From JAGQRJ01 sp041402045 (GTDB lineage Bacteria > Planctomycetota > J058): a stretch of DNA of 64,000 nucleotides. A program made the translations under genes and the position numbers. The notes under the pieces were generated by a model. That model had not been told where the DNA came from and ran no database searches. It saw only the letters and a list, made by a program, of their open reading frames with translations. Positions within the stretch are counted from its first letter, which is position 1. Each line of letters starts with the position of its first letter. Positions 33,397 through 44,655 of this stretch are shown here, in pieces. Location of the stretch: assembly GCA_041402045.1 (NCBI GenBank), contig JAWKSZ010000036.1:13004-77003 (forward strand), read 5' to 3'.

Positions 33397-36300
33397 GTGG
33401 CCGATCGCCCCGAAGGAGAGCAGGCGCTCTCCGACCCTGACGACGCGACCGACGACCCCTTCGCCGACGACCCGCTGGCGGAGGTCTCGGCGCTCGAGCC
33501 CGAGGCCGCGCCGGAGGTGGAGCGCGACCCGTTCTCGGACTCGGCGCTGAAGCGCGCCAAGGCCCGGAGCAAGGCCAAGGCGCCCCGCCGCGAACCCGCC
33601 GATCCCTTCGCCGACGACCCGCTGGCGGAGGTCTCGGCGTTGGAGCCCGAGGCCGCGCCGGAGGTGGAGCGCGACCCGTTCTCGGACGCGGCGCTGAAGC
33701 GCGCCAAGGCCCGGAGCAAGGCGCGGCGACCGCGCTCCACGGCGGGGAAGGCGTCAGGCAAGGACCCCTTCGCGGAGGACCCGCTGGCGGGGGTCCCCGC
33801 CCTCGACGCGGCGCCGGAGGTCGAGGGAGATCCGTTCTCGGACTCCGCGCTGAAGCGCGCCAAGGCGAAGGAGCGGCGACCGCGCGCCGCGTCCACGGCG
33901 AAGACGCCAGGCCAGGCGCAGGCAGAGACGCCGGGCAAGGCGCAGGCAGAGACGCCGCCGAAGAAGGCAGAGACGCCGGGCAAGGCGCAGGCAGAGACGC
34001 CGCCGAAGAAGGCACAAAAGAAGGCAGAGACGCCGGGCAAGGCGCAGGCGAACGAGGCCAAGGCGGCGGACCCGTTCGCGGAGGATCCGCTGGCCGAGGT
34101 CCCGGCCCTCGACGCGGCGCCGGAGGTCGAGGCGGATCCGTTCTCGGACTCGGCGCTGAAGCGCGCCACGGCGAAGCCTGCGCGCCCGCGCACGCGCCCC
34201 CCCGCGGCGGCCTGGAAGGGCGAGGACGACGCGCTCGTCGGGCGCGCGACCTCCGAGGAGGGCGACCCGCTCCCGGCGTCCGCTCCGACGGACGCGGCGC
34301 CGCCGCCGGAGTCCGGCGACGAGCCCCGCGACGAGCCCGCCAGCCAGGAGCCCAGCGCGGAGCCCGCGGGCGAGGAGTCCCCCCCCGCCGAGGCGCCGGC
34401 GCCGCGGCCGAAGCGCTCGAGCCGGCCGCGCTCCACGAGTCGCCGGCCCCGGAGCGAGGTCGTGCAGCTCCCCGCGCCGCAGACCGAGCCACCCCCTGCC
34501 AGCGACAGCCGGCTCGAGCCCCCGTCGCCCGAGCTCCTGGCTCCGCCGCCCTCGTCGCGGGGGCCGTGGCTCCTGTTCGTCGCGGTGCTGGCGGTGGTGC
34601 TCGTGGGCGCGGGCTACGCCGTGCAGGCGCACCTCGAGGGGGGGCGCCTGGACGAAGCCCTCGCCGGGTTCCTGGCCAAGGCCGACAGCCTGGCCCCGGC
34701 CGAGGTCGTGGCCCGGGCCGAGGAGCTGCCGCCGGAGCTGCGGGAGGACGCCCAGGTCCAGGCGCGGGTCAAGGCGGCGCAGACGGCCCTCGCCCAGGCG
34801 GGGCTGCGCGCGGACGCCGCGGCGCTGGTGGACCAGGCCTGGGCGGAGCCGGACCTCGAGGCGGCGCTCAAGCTCTGCAACCGCGCGATCGTGACCTTCG
34901 ACGGCTGCGCCGAGGCCCACGCGCTCAGGGCGCGCCTGGCCTACGCGCGGTCCGCCCGCAGCGGGGAAGGCGAGCACGCCCGCGCCGAGGCGCGCGCACT
35001 GGAGGACCTGCAGACCGCCCTCGGCGCCGACCCCGAGTGCGGGCTGGCCTACTGGGAGCGCGCGCACCTGCGCTGGGCGCGGCGGCACGACCCCGAGGTG
35101 CGCGAGGCGATCGTGTCCGACCTGGGCAACGCGCAGCGCTACGCCGGGCAGTCGGTGATCGGGTCGCTCGCGCTGGGCTACTCGCTCCTGCTCGAGGGGC
35201 ACGAACAGCGCGCGCTGCGCCAGTTCGACGCCGCGCTGGAGCGGGACCCGCGCTCGGCGCCGGCGCAGGTCGGGCGGGCCCGGGCGCTGTTGGCGTTGGG
35301 CGAAGCCGTGGACGCGGACCGCGCGGCGACCGAGGCGATCAAGCTCGCGCCGCAGGACCCCGAGCCCCTCGCCGTGCGCGGGCGCGTGCGCTGGGCGCGG
35401 ACCCTCGAGTCCGAAGCGCGCGAGGACCTGCGCGCGTCGCTGGCCCTCGACCCCTGGCAGGCCGAGTCCTGGGGCGTGCTCAGTCAGCTCGGGGTCCGCC
35501 GGGACCGCGACGGGAAGCTCGAGCTGGGCGAGCTCGATCCGCGGCGAGAGGCGGCGTCCAAGGCCCTCGACCTCGCGCCCCACGAGGGGCTCGCGCACCT
35601 GACCCTGGCCCAGATCGACGAGGCCTACGGGCGCAGCCAGGACGCCCTCGAACACTACGCCCAGGCGATCGAGGCCGGGGTCGCCGAGCCGGGGCCGCGG
35701 CTGGGGCGCGGGCTGCTCCTCGTGCGCCAGGGCGAGTGGGAGGCCGGGGAGCGCGAGCTGGCCGAGGTCCTGGTCCAGCACCCGCAGGACCCGTTGGCCC
35801 TGGCCTACGCCGGGGCCGCGGACGTGGAGCTCGAGCGCTGGCGCTCGGCGGGCAAGCGCTTGCTCCAGGCCCTCGAGCTCAAGGACCCGCCGCGGGTCGC
35901 CTGGGGCGCCGCCGGCGTGCTCGCGCTGCGGGCGACGCCCGCGGACCCGGACCAGGCCTGCGCCCGGCTGACCCGCGCGCTGGAGCTGGACGGCGACGAC
36001 CCCGAGCTGCGCTTCTACCGCGCCGAGGCGCTCCTGGCCCTCGACCGTCCGGCGGAGGCGCGGGACGAGCTCGCCCGGCTCCCCGCGGGGCAGTCGGTCG
36101 GCCGGATCCCGGCGCGGGAGCGCGAGCGGCTCCTGGGGCACGCGCTGTTCGCCCTCGACGACTTCCCCGGCGCCGAGGCGGCCTACGCGAACTACCTGCG
36201 CGGGGCGACGTCCGAGGACCCGCACCGCGCGCTGGTCCAGCGCCGGCTCGAGCGCTGCCGCGCCCGCCAGCGGGGCGACGAGGGCCCGCAGGACTTCTGA
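33397..36300 (+). CDS. Giant membrane TPR protein with DPFADDPL repeat array
   Basis: 967-aa protein, second of a pair; its GTG start lies 3 nt after the stop of the first. The N-terminal 300 residues hold four copies of a unit DPFA(D/E)DPLAEVxALxxxPEVExDPFSDSALKRAKA (starting near residues 20, 69, 123 and 225), with copies 1 and 2 nearly identical at DNA level, and between copies 3 and 4 about five AETPGKAQ/PPKK repeats. A Pro/Glu-rich region follows, then one membrane helix (about residues 390-412) and some 550 residues of TPR-like helices. The layout (repeat array, one helix, TPR) mirrors the upstream protein despite unrelated motifs. Likely co-transcribed. Function unknown. Confidence 0.85.
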   Translation: MADRPEGEQALSDPDDATDDPFADDPLAEVSALEPEAAPEVERDPFSDSALKRAKARSKAKAPRREPADPFADDPLAEVSALEPEAAPEVERDPFSDAALKRAKARSKARRPRSTAGKASGKDPFAEDPLAGVPALDAAPEVEGDPFSDSALKRAKAKERRPRAASTAKTPGQAQAETPGKAQAETPPKKAETPGKAQAETPPKKAQKKAETPGKAQANEAKAADPFAEDPLAEVPALDAAPEVEADPFSDSALKRATAKPARPRTRPPAAAWKGEDDALVGRATSEEGDPLPASAPTDAAPPPESGDEPRDEPASQEPSAEPAGEESPPAEAPAPRPKRSSRPRSTSRRPRSEVVQLPAPQTEPPPASDSRLEPPSPELLAPPPSSRGPWLLFVAVLAVVLVGAGYAVQAHLEGGRLDEALAGFLAKADSLAPAEVVARAEELPPELREDAQVQARVKAAQTALAQAGLRADAAALVDQAWAEPDLEAALKLCNRAIVTFDGCAEAHALRARLAYARSARSGEGEHARAEARALEDLQTALGADPECGLAYWERAHLRWARRHDPEVREAIVSDLGNAQRYAGQSVIGSLALGYSLLLEGHEQRALRQFDAALERDPRSAPAQVGRARALLALGEAVDADRAATEAIKLAPQDPEPLAVRGRVRWARTLESEAREDLRASLALDPWQAESWGVLSQLGVRRDRDGKLELGELDPRREAASKALDLAPHEGLAHLTLAQIDEAYGRSQDALEHYAQAIEAGVAEPGPRLGRGLLLVRQGEWEAGERELAEVLVQHPQDPLALAYAGAADVELERWRSAGKRLLQALELKDPPRVAWGAAGVLALRATPADPDQACARLTRALELDGDDPELRFYRAEALLALDRPAEARDELARLPAGQSVGRIPARERERLLGHALFALDDFPGAEAAYANYLRGATSEDPHRALVQRRLERCRARQRGDEGPQDF

Positions 36301-36528
36301 GCCAGAGCTCACGCGTCCCCCTCGAGCCGACAGGACGCGGGCCCCCCGCGAGGCGGGATTCGCTGGCCTGCGAGCGCGGGGTCGCGTCGCGGACCCACGC
36401 CGAGTCGCGCCGTCCGTCCGGGTCGGGGAGAGTTCGCTCGACGCGCCGCGCAGCTCCCGCGCGCGGGGCGGGCGCGCGAGACGACGTGGGGGGGTCGAGG
36501 GGACTTGCGCGGGGGGAACCAACGCGAA
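36301..36528. other. Intergenic region, nothing recognised
   Basis: GC-rich non-coding stretch between the second TPR gene and the L31 terminator (convergent genes). No frame gives a plausible protein and no repeat shared with other parts of the window was found. Confidence 0.5.
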
Positions 36529-36584
36529 CACCTCGCCCGGAGAGGGCGAGGTGCGAGGGCGGCGCCGGGCCTCCCGCGGGAGGC
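36529..36584 (-). terminator. rpmE terminator hairpins
   Basis: Perfect 10-bp stem (36529-36538 with 36544-36553, 5-nt loop) located about 50 nt after the stop of the L31 gene on the minus strand, followed in that direction by a T-rich TTCGCGTTGGTT. A second, 16-bp perfect palindrome centred on CCGCGG lies at 36569-36584 between it and the gene. Being symmetrical, the hairpins could also stop transcription from the convergent TPR genes. Confidence 0.65.
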
Positions 36585-36603
36585 CGTCAGCAGGTGAGGA
36601 GCT

Positions 36604-36918
36604 CTACTCCTCGTCCCACTCCGGCTCGTTGGCCTTCTTCTTGCCCTTGGCCTTCGTCGGCTGCTGGCTGTAGTCCGAGCCGAACTTGGTGCGGAACTTC
36701 TCGATCCGGCCAGCGGTGTCGACGAACATTTGCTTCCCGGTGTAGAAGGGGTGGGAAGCCGCGCTGATGTCGACGTTGTAGAGGGGGTATTCCTTGCCGT
36801 CCTTCCACTCGATCGTCTTCTTGGTCTCGATCGTGGAGCGGGTCAGGAACATGACGCCGGCGGCGCGGTCCTGGAAGACCACGGGGCGGTAGTTTTGGGG
36901 GTGGATGTCCCACTTCAT
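36604..36918 (-). CDS. rpmE2: 50S ribosomal protein L31, type B (zinc-free form)
   Basis: 104-aa L31. It starts MKWDIHPQNYRPVVFQD and continues with FLTRSTIETKKTIEWKDGKEYPLYNVDISAASHPFYTG, then VDTAGRIEKFRTKF, the classical L31 type B layout. The CxxC zinc-binding cysteines of type A L31 are absent. The C-terminal 20 residues are a Lys-rich extension ending in acidic residues (KKKANEPEWDEE). The ATG at 36918 was chosen since the frame upstream to 37143 overlaps the divergent rpmG gene and has no L31 character. A perfect hairpin terminator follows the gene. Confidence 0.95.
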   Translation of the reverse strand: MKWDIHPQNYRPVVFQDRAAGVMFLTRSTIETKKTIEWKDGKEYPLYNVDISAASHPFYTGKQMFVDTAGRIEKFRTKFGSDYSQQPTKAKGKKKANEPEWDEE

Positions 36919-37078
36919 GGCGATGTGCTCCGAGGCAGTCTGATTCGCGAGGGGCGGAGCATACGGGGTGATGGCCGCGGCGTCCAGCGCAAACGCAGGC
37001 CCATCGTCGGATCCGCGCACTTTCCGACTTGCCTCCGCCTTGGTTTCCAGTATGGTTACGCGCTCAACGGAGGCGGCC
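36919..37078. promoter_or_regulatory. Divergent promoter region of L31 and L33 genes
   Basis: 160-bp gap between two divergent ribosomal protein genes. On the plus strand TTGCCT (37029-37034), a 16-bp spacer and TATGGT (37051-37056) form a plausible promoter for rpmG, 23 bp before its start codon. In zinc-starvation systems such paralogous genes are controlled by Zur; I looked for but could not identify a clear Zur-type AT-rich palindrome. Confidence 0.45.
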
Positions 37079-37258
37079 ATGGCCAAGAAGAAGGGCGCGC
37101 GCGAGTTCGTGTGGCTGAAGTGCACCGAGACCGGTGACCTCAACTACCGGACGTCGGTCAAGACCGCGGGCGGGATTCCTGAGCGCATGAAGAATGGGCT
37201 CATGAAGTACTGTCCCCGGGCGCGCAAGCACACCCTGCACAAGATCAAGCGCAAGTAG
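37079..37258 (+). CDS. rpmG: 50S ribosomal protein L33 (zinc-free form)
   Basis: 59-aa L33 with the expected core: EFVWLKCTETGDLNYRT, a short loop, then KYCPRARKHTLHKIKRK. Zinc-binding L33 has two CxxC pairs; here each pair keeps only one Cys (KCTET, YCPRA), so this is the C-minus type. It has a GGAGGCGGCC-ATG ribosome-binding site and a strong terminator right after the gene. Divergent from the L31 type B gene. Small, highly basic, complete. Confidence 0.96.
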   Translation: MAKKKGAREFVWLKCTETGDLNYRTSVKTAGGIPERMKNGLMKYCPRARKHTLHKIKRK

Positions 37259-37297
37259 CTCCGAGCTACGACCCGCTGCACGCGGGGCGATGAGCGC

Positions 37298-37328
37298 AGC
37301 ACGACGCCCCGTGGCGTCGTGCTGTTTT
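37298..37328 (+). terminator. Rho-independent terminator of rpmG
   Basis: Perfect 11-bp stem (37298-37308 with 37313-37323), 4-nt loop CCGT, followed by GTTTTCG. It lies 40 nt after the rpmG stop and before the convergent methyltransferase gene. This is the clearest intrinsic terminator in the window. Confidence 0.9.
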
Positions 37329-37350
37329 CGTTGGTTCGCTCGTCCTGGGC

Positions 37351-38234
37351 TCAGTCGTCCTTGAGCGCGGCGAAGGCCACCCGGTCGCGGTAGCGATACA
37401 CGCACTGGACCTCGACGAAGCCGGCCTCTTGCAGCGCGGCCTCGAACTCCACGAAGGTCAGCCGGCGCACCGGGTCGTCGCCGTCGCCGGCGGTCCAGGG
37501 GGGCGGCAGCGTCTCCAGCACGTAGAACCAGCCTCCCGGGTCGAGCATGGCGTGGACCTCGCTCAGCGCGTCGAGGGCCCAGTCCACGCCGTCCTGCAGG
37601 GTCCCGCCCCGCGCCTCGAGGGTGGGCATGATCACGCTGGTCGCGACCACCAGGCTCGCCTCCTGAGGCAGGACCTTGACCCCCTCGCCCACGCCGACCG
37701 CCAGGCTCTGGATCACCGCCTGGGGGAGCGCCTGACGCACCCGCGCCTCGGCGCGGTCGAGCTTGGCCGCGTTGGGCTCGATCAGGGTCACCCGCCCCAG
37801 GTTGGGGTAGGCCGCCGCGATCTGGCGCGCGGCCTTGCCGGTGCCGCAGCCCACGTCGACCAGGTGGTCGTGGGCGTCGAGGGGCGGCAGCGCGAGGATC
37901 AGCTCCTTGTAGTGCTCGGCCTCGCGCTCGATCCCCGCGGTCCAGGCGTCGTCGTGGAGGTCGTACCAGTCGGGGTGCTCCCAGGGCGGCGCCGCGCGCT
38001 CGAGGGCGGGGGCGACCGCGCGCCGCGGCGGGGCTGGGGCGTGGACCGCGTCCTGCGCCTCCTCGGGCGCCTCGTCCTCGTCCTCGGGCTCGGCGGCGGC
38101 CAGCGGGTGCACGACCCGCCGCGGCTTGGCCTCGTCCTGCGGCGGTCCGCGGCGCTTGTGCTTGGGCCCTGGCCGCGGGCGCTTGCCCGGACCGCGCCCG
38201 CCGCCCTTGCCCCGGGGCTTGCCGCGGCGAGGCA

Positions 38235-38235
<1 letters not shown>
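37351..38235 (-). CDS. SAM-dependent methyltransferase with disordered basic N-terminus
   Basis: 294-aa protein. The first about 85 residues are low-complexity (RGKGGGRGPGKRPRPGPKH, then an acidic EPEDEDEAPEE patch) and probably disordered, perhaps for RNA or ribosome contact. From residue about 90 comes a class I methyltransferase fold: motif I LVDVGCGTGKAARQIA, motif II VTLIEPNAAKLDRAE, an acidic strand SLVVATSVIMP and WFYVLETLPPPW. Target not identifiable. Its GTG start overlaps the TAG of the carboxyltransferase-BCCP gene by one base, so it would have been co-transcribed with the carboxylase genes. The complete fold shows no decay, in contrast to those genes. Confidence 0.82.
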
Positions 38236-40504
<2,269 letters not shown>

Positions 40505-40509
40505 GCTAC

Positions 40510-41826
40510 TCACTCCCACCCGGGCAGGCTGCGCACGTCGTAGGCGCCGCTCTGAAGGGGCTCGCTCTTGAGCACCGCCTCGAGCGGCGGCGCGGTGGTG
40601 TGGACGCCTTCGAGGACCAGGGCGTCGAGGGCAACTTCTGGATCGCCGCCGGGCGGTCAGGGGCGTGCACGATCAGCTTGGCGATCGAAGTCGTAGTGCG
40701 GCGGGATCCGGTAGCCCTCGCGGATGTAGCTCTCGACCCGCACGTCCTCGCCAGGCCAGCTTCTCCGATCGTGCCAGGTCGGGGCGGAAGCCCTGGCTCG
40801 GAGTCCTCGGCGTTGAGCCGCAGCTCGATCGCGTGGCCCTCGAGGCGCACGTCGGCCTGGCTGAAGCCCAGGCGCTCGTTGGCCGCGATCCGCAGCTGCT
40901 GCTCCACGAGGTCGATCCCGCTGCGCAGCTCGCTGACCGGGTGCTCGACCTGCAGCCGCGCGTTCATCTCCATGAAGCGCAGGGTCCCGCCGTCGTCGAG
41001 CAGGCACTCCATGGTTCCGGCGCCCACGTACCCCACCCGCGCCGCGGCCTGGGCCCGCGCTCTCGGCGGCGGCCGCCCGCGTCCGGCGGCAGGGCGAGCA
41101 GGCGGCTCTCGATCAGCTTCTGGTGCTTGCGCTGGATCGAGCACTCGCGCTCGCCCACGTGGACGGCGTGCCCGTAGGCGTCGACCAGCACCTGGAACTC
41201 GATGTGCCGCCCGCCCTCGAGGTACTTCTCCAGGTGGGCGCGCCGGAGGCAAGGCTGGCCTCGGCCTCGGCGGAGGCCAGGTTCCGGCCTCCTCCAGGCC
41301 CCCGGGCGCGTCGCAGCCGCCGCATGCCGCGCCCGCCGCCGCCGGCGTCGGCCTTGAGGATCACGGGGTAGCCCACGCGCTCGGCGACCTCCCGCGCCTC
41401 GTCGACCGAGGTCAGGATCCCGTCGGAGCCGGGGATCGGGTCGAGGCCCGCCCGCGCCGCGGCCTGCCGCGCCGAGACCTTGCGGCCCATGAGCCGGGTC
41501 ACGTGGGGCGGGGGCCCGACGAAGCTCAGCCCGTGCTGAGTGCAGAGCTCGGCGAACAGGGGGTCCTCCGAGAGGAACCCCCAGCCCGGGTGCACCGCGC
41601 TGCAGCCGGTCTGGCGCGCAGCCTGGATCACCGCCAGCCGGTCGAGGTAGCTCTTGGAGGCGGCGGGGGGGCCGAGGCACACGGCCTCGTCCGCCTCGTC
41701 GAGGTAGCCGGTGTCTCGGTCGGCGGTGGAATAGACGACCACCGCCTCGACCCCGAGCCGCTTGCAGGTGCGCAGCACGCGGCGCACGACTTCGCCACGG
41801 TTGGCGATCAAAATGCGTCGGAACAT
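40510..41826 (-). pseudogene. Biotin carboxylase (AccC-like), multiply frameshifted
   Basis: From 41826 the first 175 codons read as normal biotin carboxylase: FRRILIANRGEVVRRVLRTC, VHPGWGFLSEDPLFAE, GYPVILKADAGGGGRGMR (ATP-grasp Gly-rich loop). Then the frame breaks near 41290-41245 and continues as YLEGGRHIEFQVLVDAYGH and GERECSIQRKHQKLIE, breaks again near 41095-41050, resumes as GYVGAGTMECLLDDGGTLRF, MEMNARLQVEHPVSE, and breaks several more times before the genuine C-terminus LPGWE at 40510. All catalytic elements (ATP-grasp, EMNxRxQVEH) are recognisable. At least six indels. Same indel-rich window as the neighbouring carboxyltransferase gene, with a 5-nt gap between them, so a carboxylase operon accC-CT/BCCP-methyltransferase is inferred. 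Confidence 0.8.
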
Positions 41827-41877
41827 GGCGCGGAGTCTACCCGGTTCTGCCCGCTCTCTGGGGCGTGGGGGTCGGCC

Positions 41878-43728
41878 TCAGTCGGCCGGCGCGCGCAGCT
41901 CGAGCCGCGTGGACCGTCCCGGCTCGACCGTGACCTCGGTCCCCTCGCCCAGGAGCGCGCCGCTCTCGACCTCGCGCAGCCGCGCCCGGTAGCGCCCCGC
42001 CGGGAGCGCGTTGAACCGGAAGTCTCCGACCTGCTCCCCCTCCTCCTCGAAGTGAAAGCTGTCCGCGCGCAGGACCTCCGCCCGGATCGGGGGGCGGAGC
42101 GCGCTGAAGTCGTCCGGGTAGAAGAGCGCGTCGCGGCCCCCCGTGGGGAGCACGTACTCGGGCTCGGGGAGCAGCTCGGGGTCTGCGTCGGGGTCCGCGG
42201 CGTAGGCGGCGTCCTCCTGGAGGTCTCGCAGCCGCGAGGTGCTGCGGTGGTCGAACGGCGGCTCGTCCAAGCGCACCAGCTCGACCCACAGCTCCTCGTC
42301 CTCGGCCCCGGCGACGTGGCCTTCCACGGCCCCGGGCTCCTGGAGCGTCACGCTCGCGCGGCCCCCAGCCTGGACCCGCGCCACCCCGACCCGAGGAGCC
42401 TCCCGACCCGGGAGCACGACCACCACCCGCGCGAGCTCGCCCTCGGCCAGGCCGCGAACGCGCAGCCCGCCCTCGCAGGCCTGGAGCGACGCCCCCGGCG
42501 GCGCGTCGAGGTGCACCTCGACCTCCTGTCCCGCGGCGAGGGCCGCAGGCGGCAGGCTCACCCGAGTCTCGGGCGCCGCGAGCAGGCGCAGGGTCACCCG
42601 CTCGCCCGTGCTCACGCTCAGCTCCCGCGTCACCGCGGCGGCGTCGGGGTCCGCGCCCGCCGCGCGCAGGCGCCAGCGGCCGGGGACCAGGGGCAGCCGA
42701 CGCGGCTCCCCCGCCGTGAGCTCGAGCGCCGCGCTCAGGGGCCCGTCGGGGGGGGTGAGGGCCGTGGGGGCGTCGGGGACCAGCGCCCGCAGCGCCCACT
42801 CGCCAGGCGCGTCGAGGCGCTCGGCGCTGAGCCACCCTGCGCAGGGGGACCCGTCGACCCCCACGAGCAGCACCTCGACGACCCCCGGGGCCACGGTGCG
42901 CAGCAGCACCCGGGCCCGCGGCGCGGCGCCGATCGTGACCTCGCCTTCGGCCCACACCCGCTCGCCCCCCGCCGTCTCGCCGTGGACGAACACGCGGTGC
43001 AGACCCGGCGCCGGCGCGACCCACGCGCGGCGGGTCCCCTCCCAGCGGAGCACCACCGGGGCGGCGTCGCGCGGCGGCAGCACGCGGGCCTCCCCCGTGA
43101 GCGGCCGATCGGTCTCCAGGGTGAGCAAGCAGCCCCGGCGCAGCTTCAGGGTCACGGTCTGCTCGCGGGCCTCGTCCAGGGCCGCCGGGAGCTGCGCGTG
43201 GTAGAGCGCGTCTCCCCGCTCGACAGTGGCGCTGACCGTCGCGCTGGCCCGCATGGGCAAACGCCCGCTCGCGGGAGGCGCTGGGTAGACGTCGTGGGCC
43301 AGCGCGCAGCGCAGGCGCGCGAGCCCGGCGCCGTCGGTGAGGGCCCGCGCGCCCTGGGGGACCCCCCAGTTCACCTCGACCTCGGCGCCCACGGCGGGGG
43401 TGCCGTCGGGGAAGGACACGGCCACGACCAGATCCGCCGACCACTCCACGCGGTGAGGGTCCGCCGCGCCAGAGGTCTCCGGCGCCTCGGCTCGCGGGTC
43501 GGGGCCTGCCGGGTCTGCGTCGGCGGCGGGCTGGGCCTCGGTCGCGGTCGACGCGGGCGAGGGCGCCGGCTCGGGGGTCGACGCGTCGGGGTCCACCGGG
43601 CTCGGGCTGGACCCCCGCCGCGCGCCGGGGGGCGGAGCGTGCGGCGCCTCCCCGCCCCGCGCGAACAGCGCGACGACCGCCGCGACGACGACCGCCCCCC
43701 CCAGACCCAGTCCCGCGCGGCGCTGCAT
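41878..43728 (-). CDS. Large exported or membrane-anchored protein with carboxypeptidase-regulatory-like domains
   Basis: 616-aa protein with an N-terminal hydrophobic helix (LGLGGAVVVAAVVALFAR, about residues 7-24) followed by a Pro/Ala/Glu-rich linker and a series of beta-sandwich-like segments with the pattern of bacterial Ig-like/carboxypeptidase-regulatory domains (VVAVSFPDGTPAVGAEVEV, GRYRARLREVESGALL, TLKLRRGCLLTLET). This fold family is common in extracytoplasmic proteins of planctomycetes. No catalytic motif is seen. Located 51 bp downstream (in minus order, upstream) of the biotin carboxylase start. Start ATG at 43728 gives the helix. Function unknown. Confidence 0.72.
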   Translation of the reverse strand: MQRRAGLGLGGAVVVAAVVALFARGGEAPHAPPPGARRGSSPSPVDPDASTPEPAPSPASTATEAQPAADADPAGPDPRAEAPETSGAADPHRVEWSADLVVAVSFPDGTPAVGAEVEVNWGVPQGARALTDGAGLARLRCALAHDVYPAPPASGRLPMRASATVSATVERGDALYHAQLPAALDEAREQTVTLKLRRGCLLTLETDRPLTGEARVLPPRDAAPVVLRWEGTRRAWVAPAPGLHRVFVHGETAGGERVWAEGEVTIGAAPRARVLLRTVAPGVVEVLLVGVDGSPCAGWLSAERLDAPGEWALRALVPDAPTALTPPDGPLSAALELTAGEPRRLPLVPGRWRLRAAGADPDAAAVTRELSVSTGERVTLRLLAAPETRVSLPPAALAAGQEVEVHLDAPPGASLQACEGGLRVRGLAEGELARVVVVLPGREAPRVGVARVQAGGRASVTLQEPGAVEGHVAGAEDEELWVELVRLDEPPFDHRSTSRLRDLQEDAAYAADPDADPELLPEPEYVLPTGGRDALFYPDDFSALRPPIRAEVLRADSFHFEEEGEQVGDFRFNALPAGRYRARLREVESGALLGEGTEVTVEPGRSTRLELRAPAD

Positions 43729-43847
43729 GGCTCTACGGTCCCCCGTCGGGGCGGTCGGCTCAAGAAGTTTGCCCCGGACGAAGATTGTCTTGCGTTGGGG
43801 TTAAAGCCCGACGGGCGCCTGTCCGATAGCTCCCGTAGAGGCAGCAC

Positions 43848-44264
43848 ATGGGAACGGGCGCGCGACTGGGGATCTTGGGGCTAATGATCGTGGCGATCGC
43901 CGTGGCGCGGTTGATCGAGGTCGAGCTGGACACCAGCCGCAGCATGCCGCCGCTGGTCGTGCAGGCCGTGAGCGACGAGCCCGAGCAGTTGGAAGGCCTG
44001 GGGATCGAGGCCGCCGACCCGACGCCGCGCGCGCGGGTCGAGCCGGAGCAGGCCGTGGTCGCCGCGGCCCCGGCAGCGGAGCCCGCGCCGAGCTCGGCCA
44101 CCTACGTCGTCGAGCCCGGCGACTCCTTGAGCGTGATCTCGCGCAAGGTCTACGGCACCAGCCGCCACTGGAAGGCGATCCTGCTCGCGAACAAGGACCG
44201 GGTCCCCCGCCCCGAGGCGCTGCGGACCGGCACCGAGCTGCGGATCCCGCCGGCCCCGCGCTGA
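43848..44264 (+). CDS. LysM-domain membrane protein
   Basis: 138-aa protein: an N-terminal membrane helix or uncleaved signal (LGILGLMIVAIAVARLIEV, about residues 7-25), an 80-residue Ala/Glu/Pro-rich linker, and a C-terminal LysM domain (YVVEPGDSLSVISRKVYG ... GTELRIPPAPR). LysM binds peptidoglycan or similar glycans, so the protein probably tethers the envelope to the cell wall at the periplasmic side. The domain has the YxVxPGDSL and W-IL-AN core. No enzymatic domain. It is divergent from the large exported protein at 41878-43728 (119-bp gap). Confidence 0.88.
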   Translation: MGTGARLGILGLMIVAIAVARLIEVELDTSRSMPPLVVQAVSDEPEQLEGLGIEAADPTPRARVEPEQAVVAAAPAAEPAPSSATYVVEPGDSLSVISRKVYGTSRHWKAILLANKDRVPRPEALRTGTELRIPPAPR

Positions 44265-44320
44265 GCCTTTGGCACACCACCTGCATCTCGTTTTCTTATG
44301 ACAGGAAGCTACCACTCCCG

Positions 44321-44336
44321 TGACGGAATTCCGTCA
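44321..44336. promoter_or_regulatory. 16-bp perfect palindrome upstream of 44400 gene
   Basis: TGACGGAATTCCGTCA, a perfect inverted repeat with no spacer, 64 bp upstream of the ATG at 44400 and 57 bp after the LysM stop. It is too short to be a terminator of this GC class and looks like a binding site for a dimeric regulator. It occurs once in the parts of the window I compared by eye. Confidence 0.45.
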
Positions 44337-44399
44337 GAGGCTCCGAGGACGGGGCGTCGGATTGCAAGTCATGGTATCTAGGTAGCTTGGGGGTTAGTC

Positions 44400-44627
44400 A
44401 TGCAGCACAGTGAACGCTTCTCGATCGAAGAAAGCCTGCGTCAATTGACTCGTCCGTTGGGCCCGCTCGCGGCCAGCCGCGCGGAGTTCCACGATCCGTT
44501 GGTCGCGTCGTTCCAAGGGGTTCCGCTCTCGAACCTGATCGACAGCGAGCTCGACCGGTTCTACAACCCCTCGGGGCCGGTGGAGCTGATCTCGCGCGTC
44601 TTTCGCCGCTTGCGTCCTAACTCGTAA
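44400..44627 (+). CDS. 75-aa orphan protein
   Basis: Short protein MQHSERFSIEESLRQLTRPL... with no signal, membrane segment or recognised domain. It ends in a basic tail VFRRLRPNS. The sequence has charge and helix patterns suggesting a small soluble or peripheral protein. Upstream lies a non-coding region with low G+C relative to the window and a perfect palindrome, so it has its own promoter in all likelihood (GGTATCTAGG near 44373 could be part of a -10). A hairpin follows the gene. Coding status is supported by codon bias and the isolated position, not by family knowledge. Confidence 0.6.
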   Translation: MQHSERFSIEESLRQLTRPLGPLAASRAEFHDPLVASFQGVPLSNLIDSELDRFYNPSGPVELISRVFRRLRPNS

Positions 44628-44655
44628 GGGTTTAGGCCCTTTCGAGCGGCCCTCT

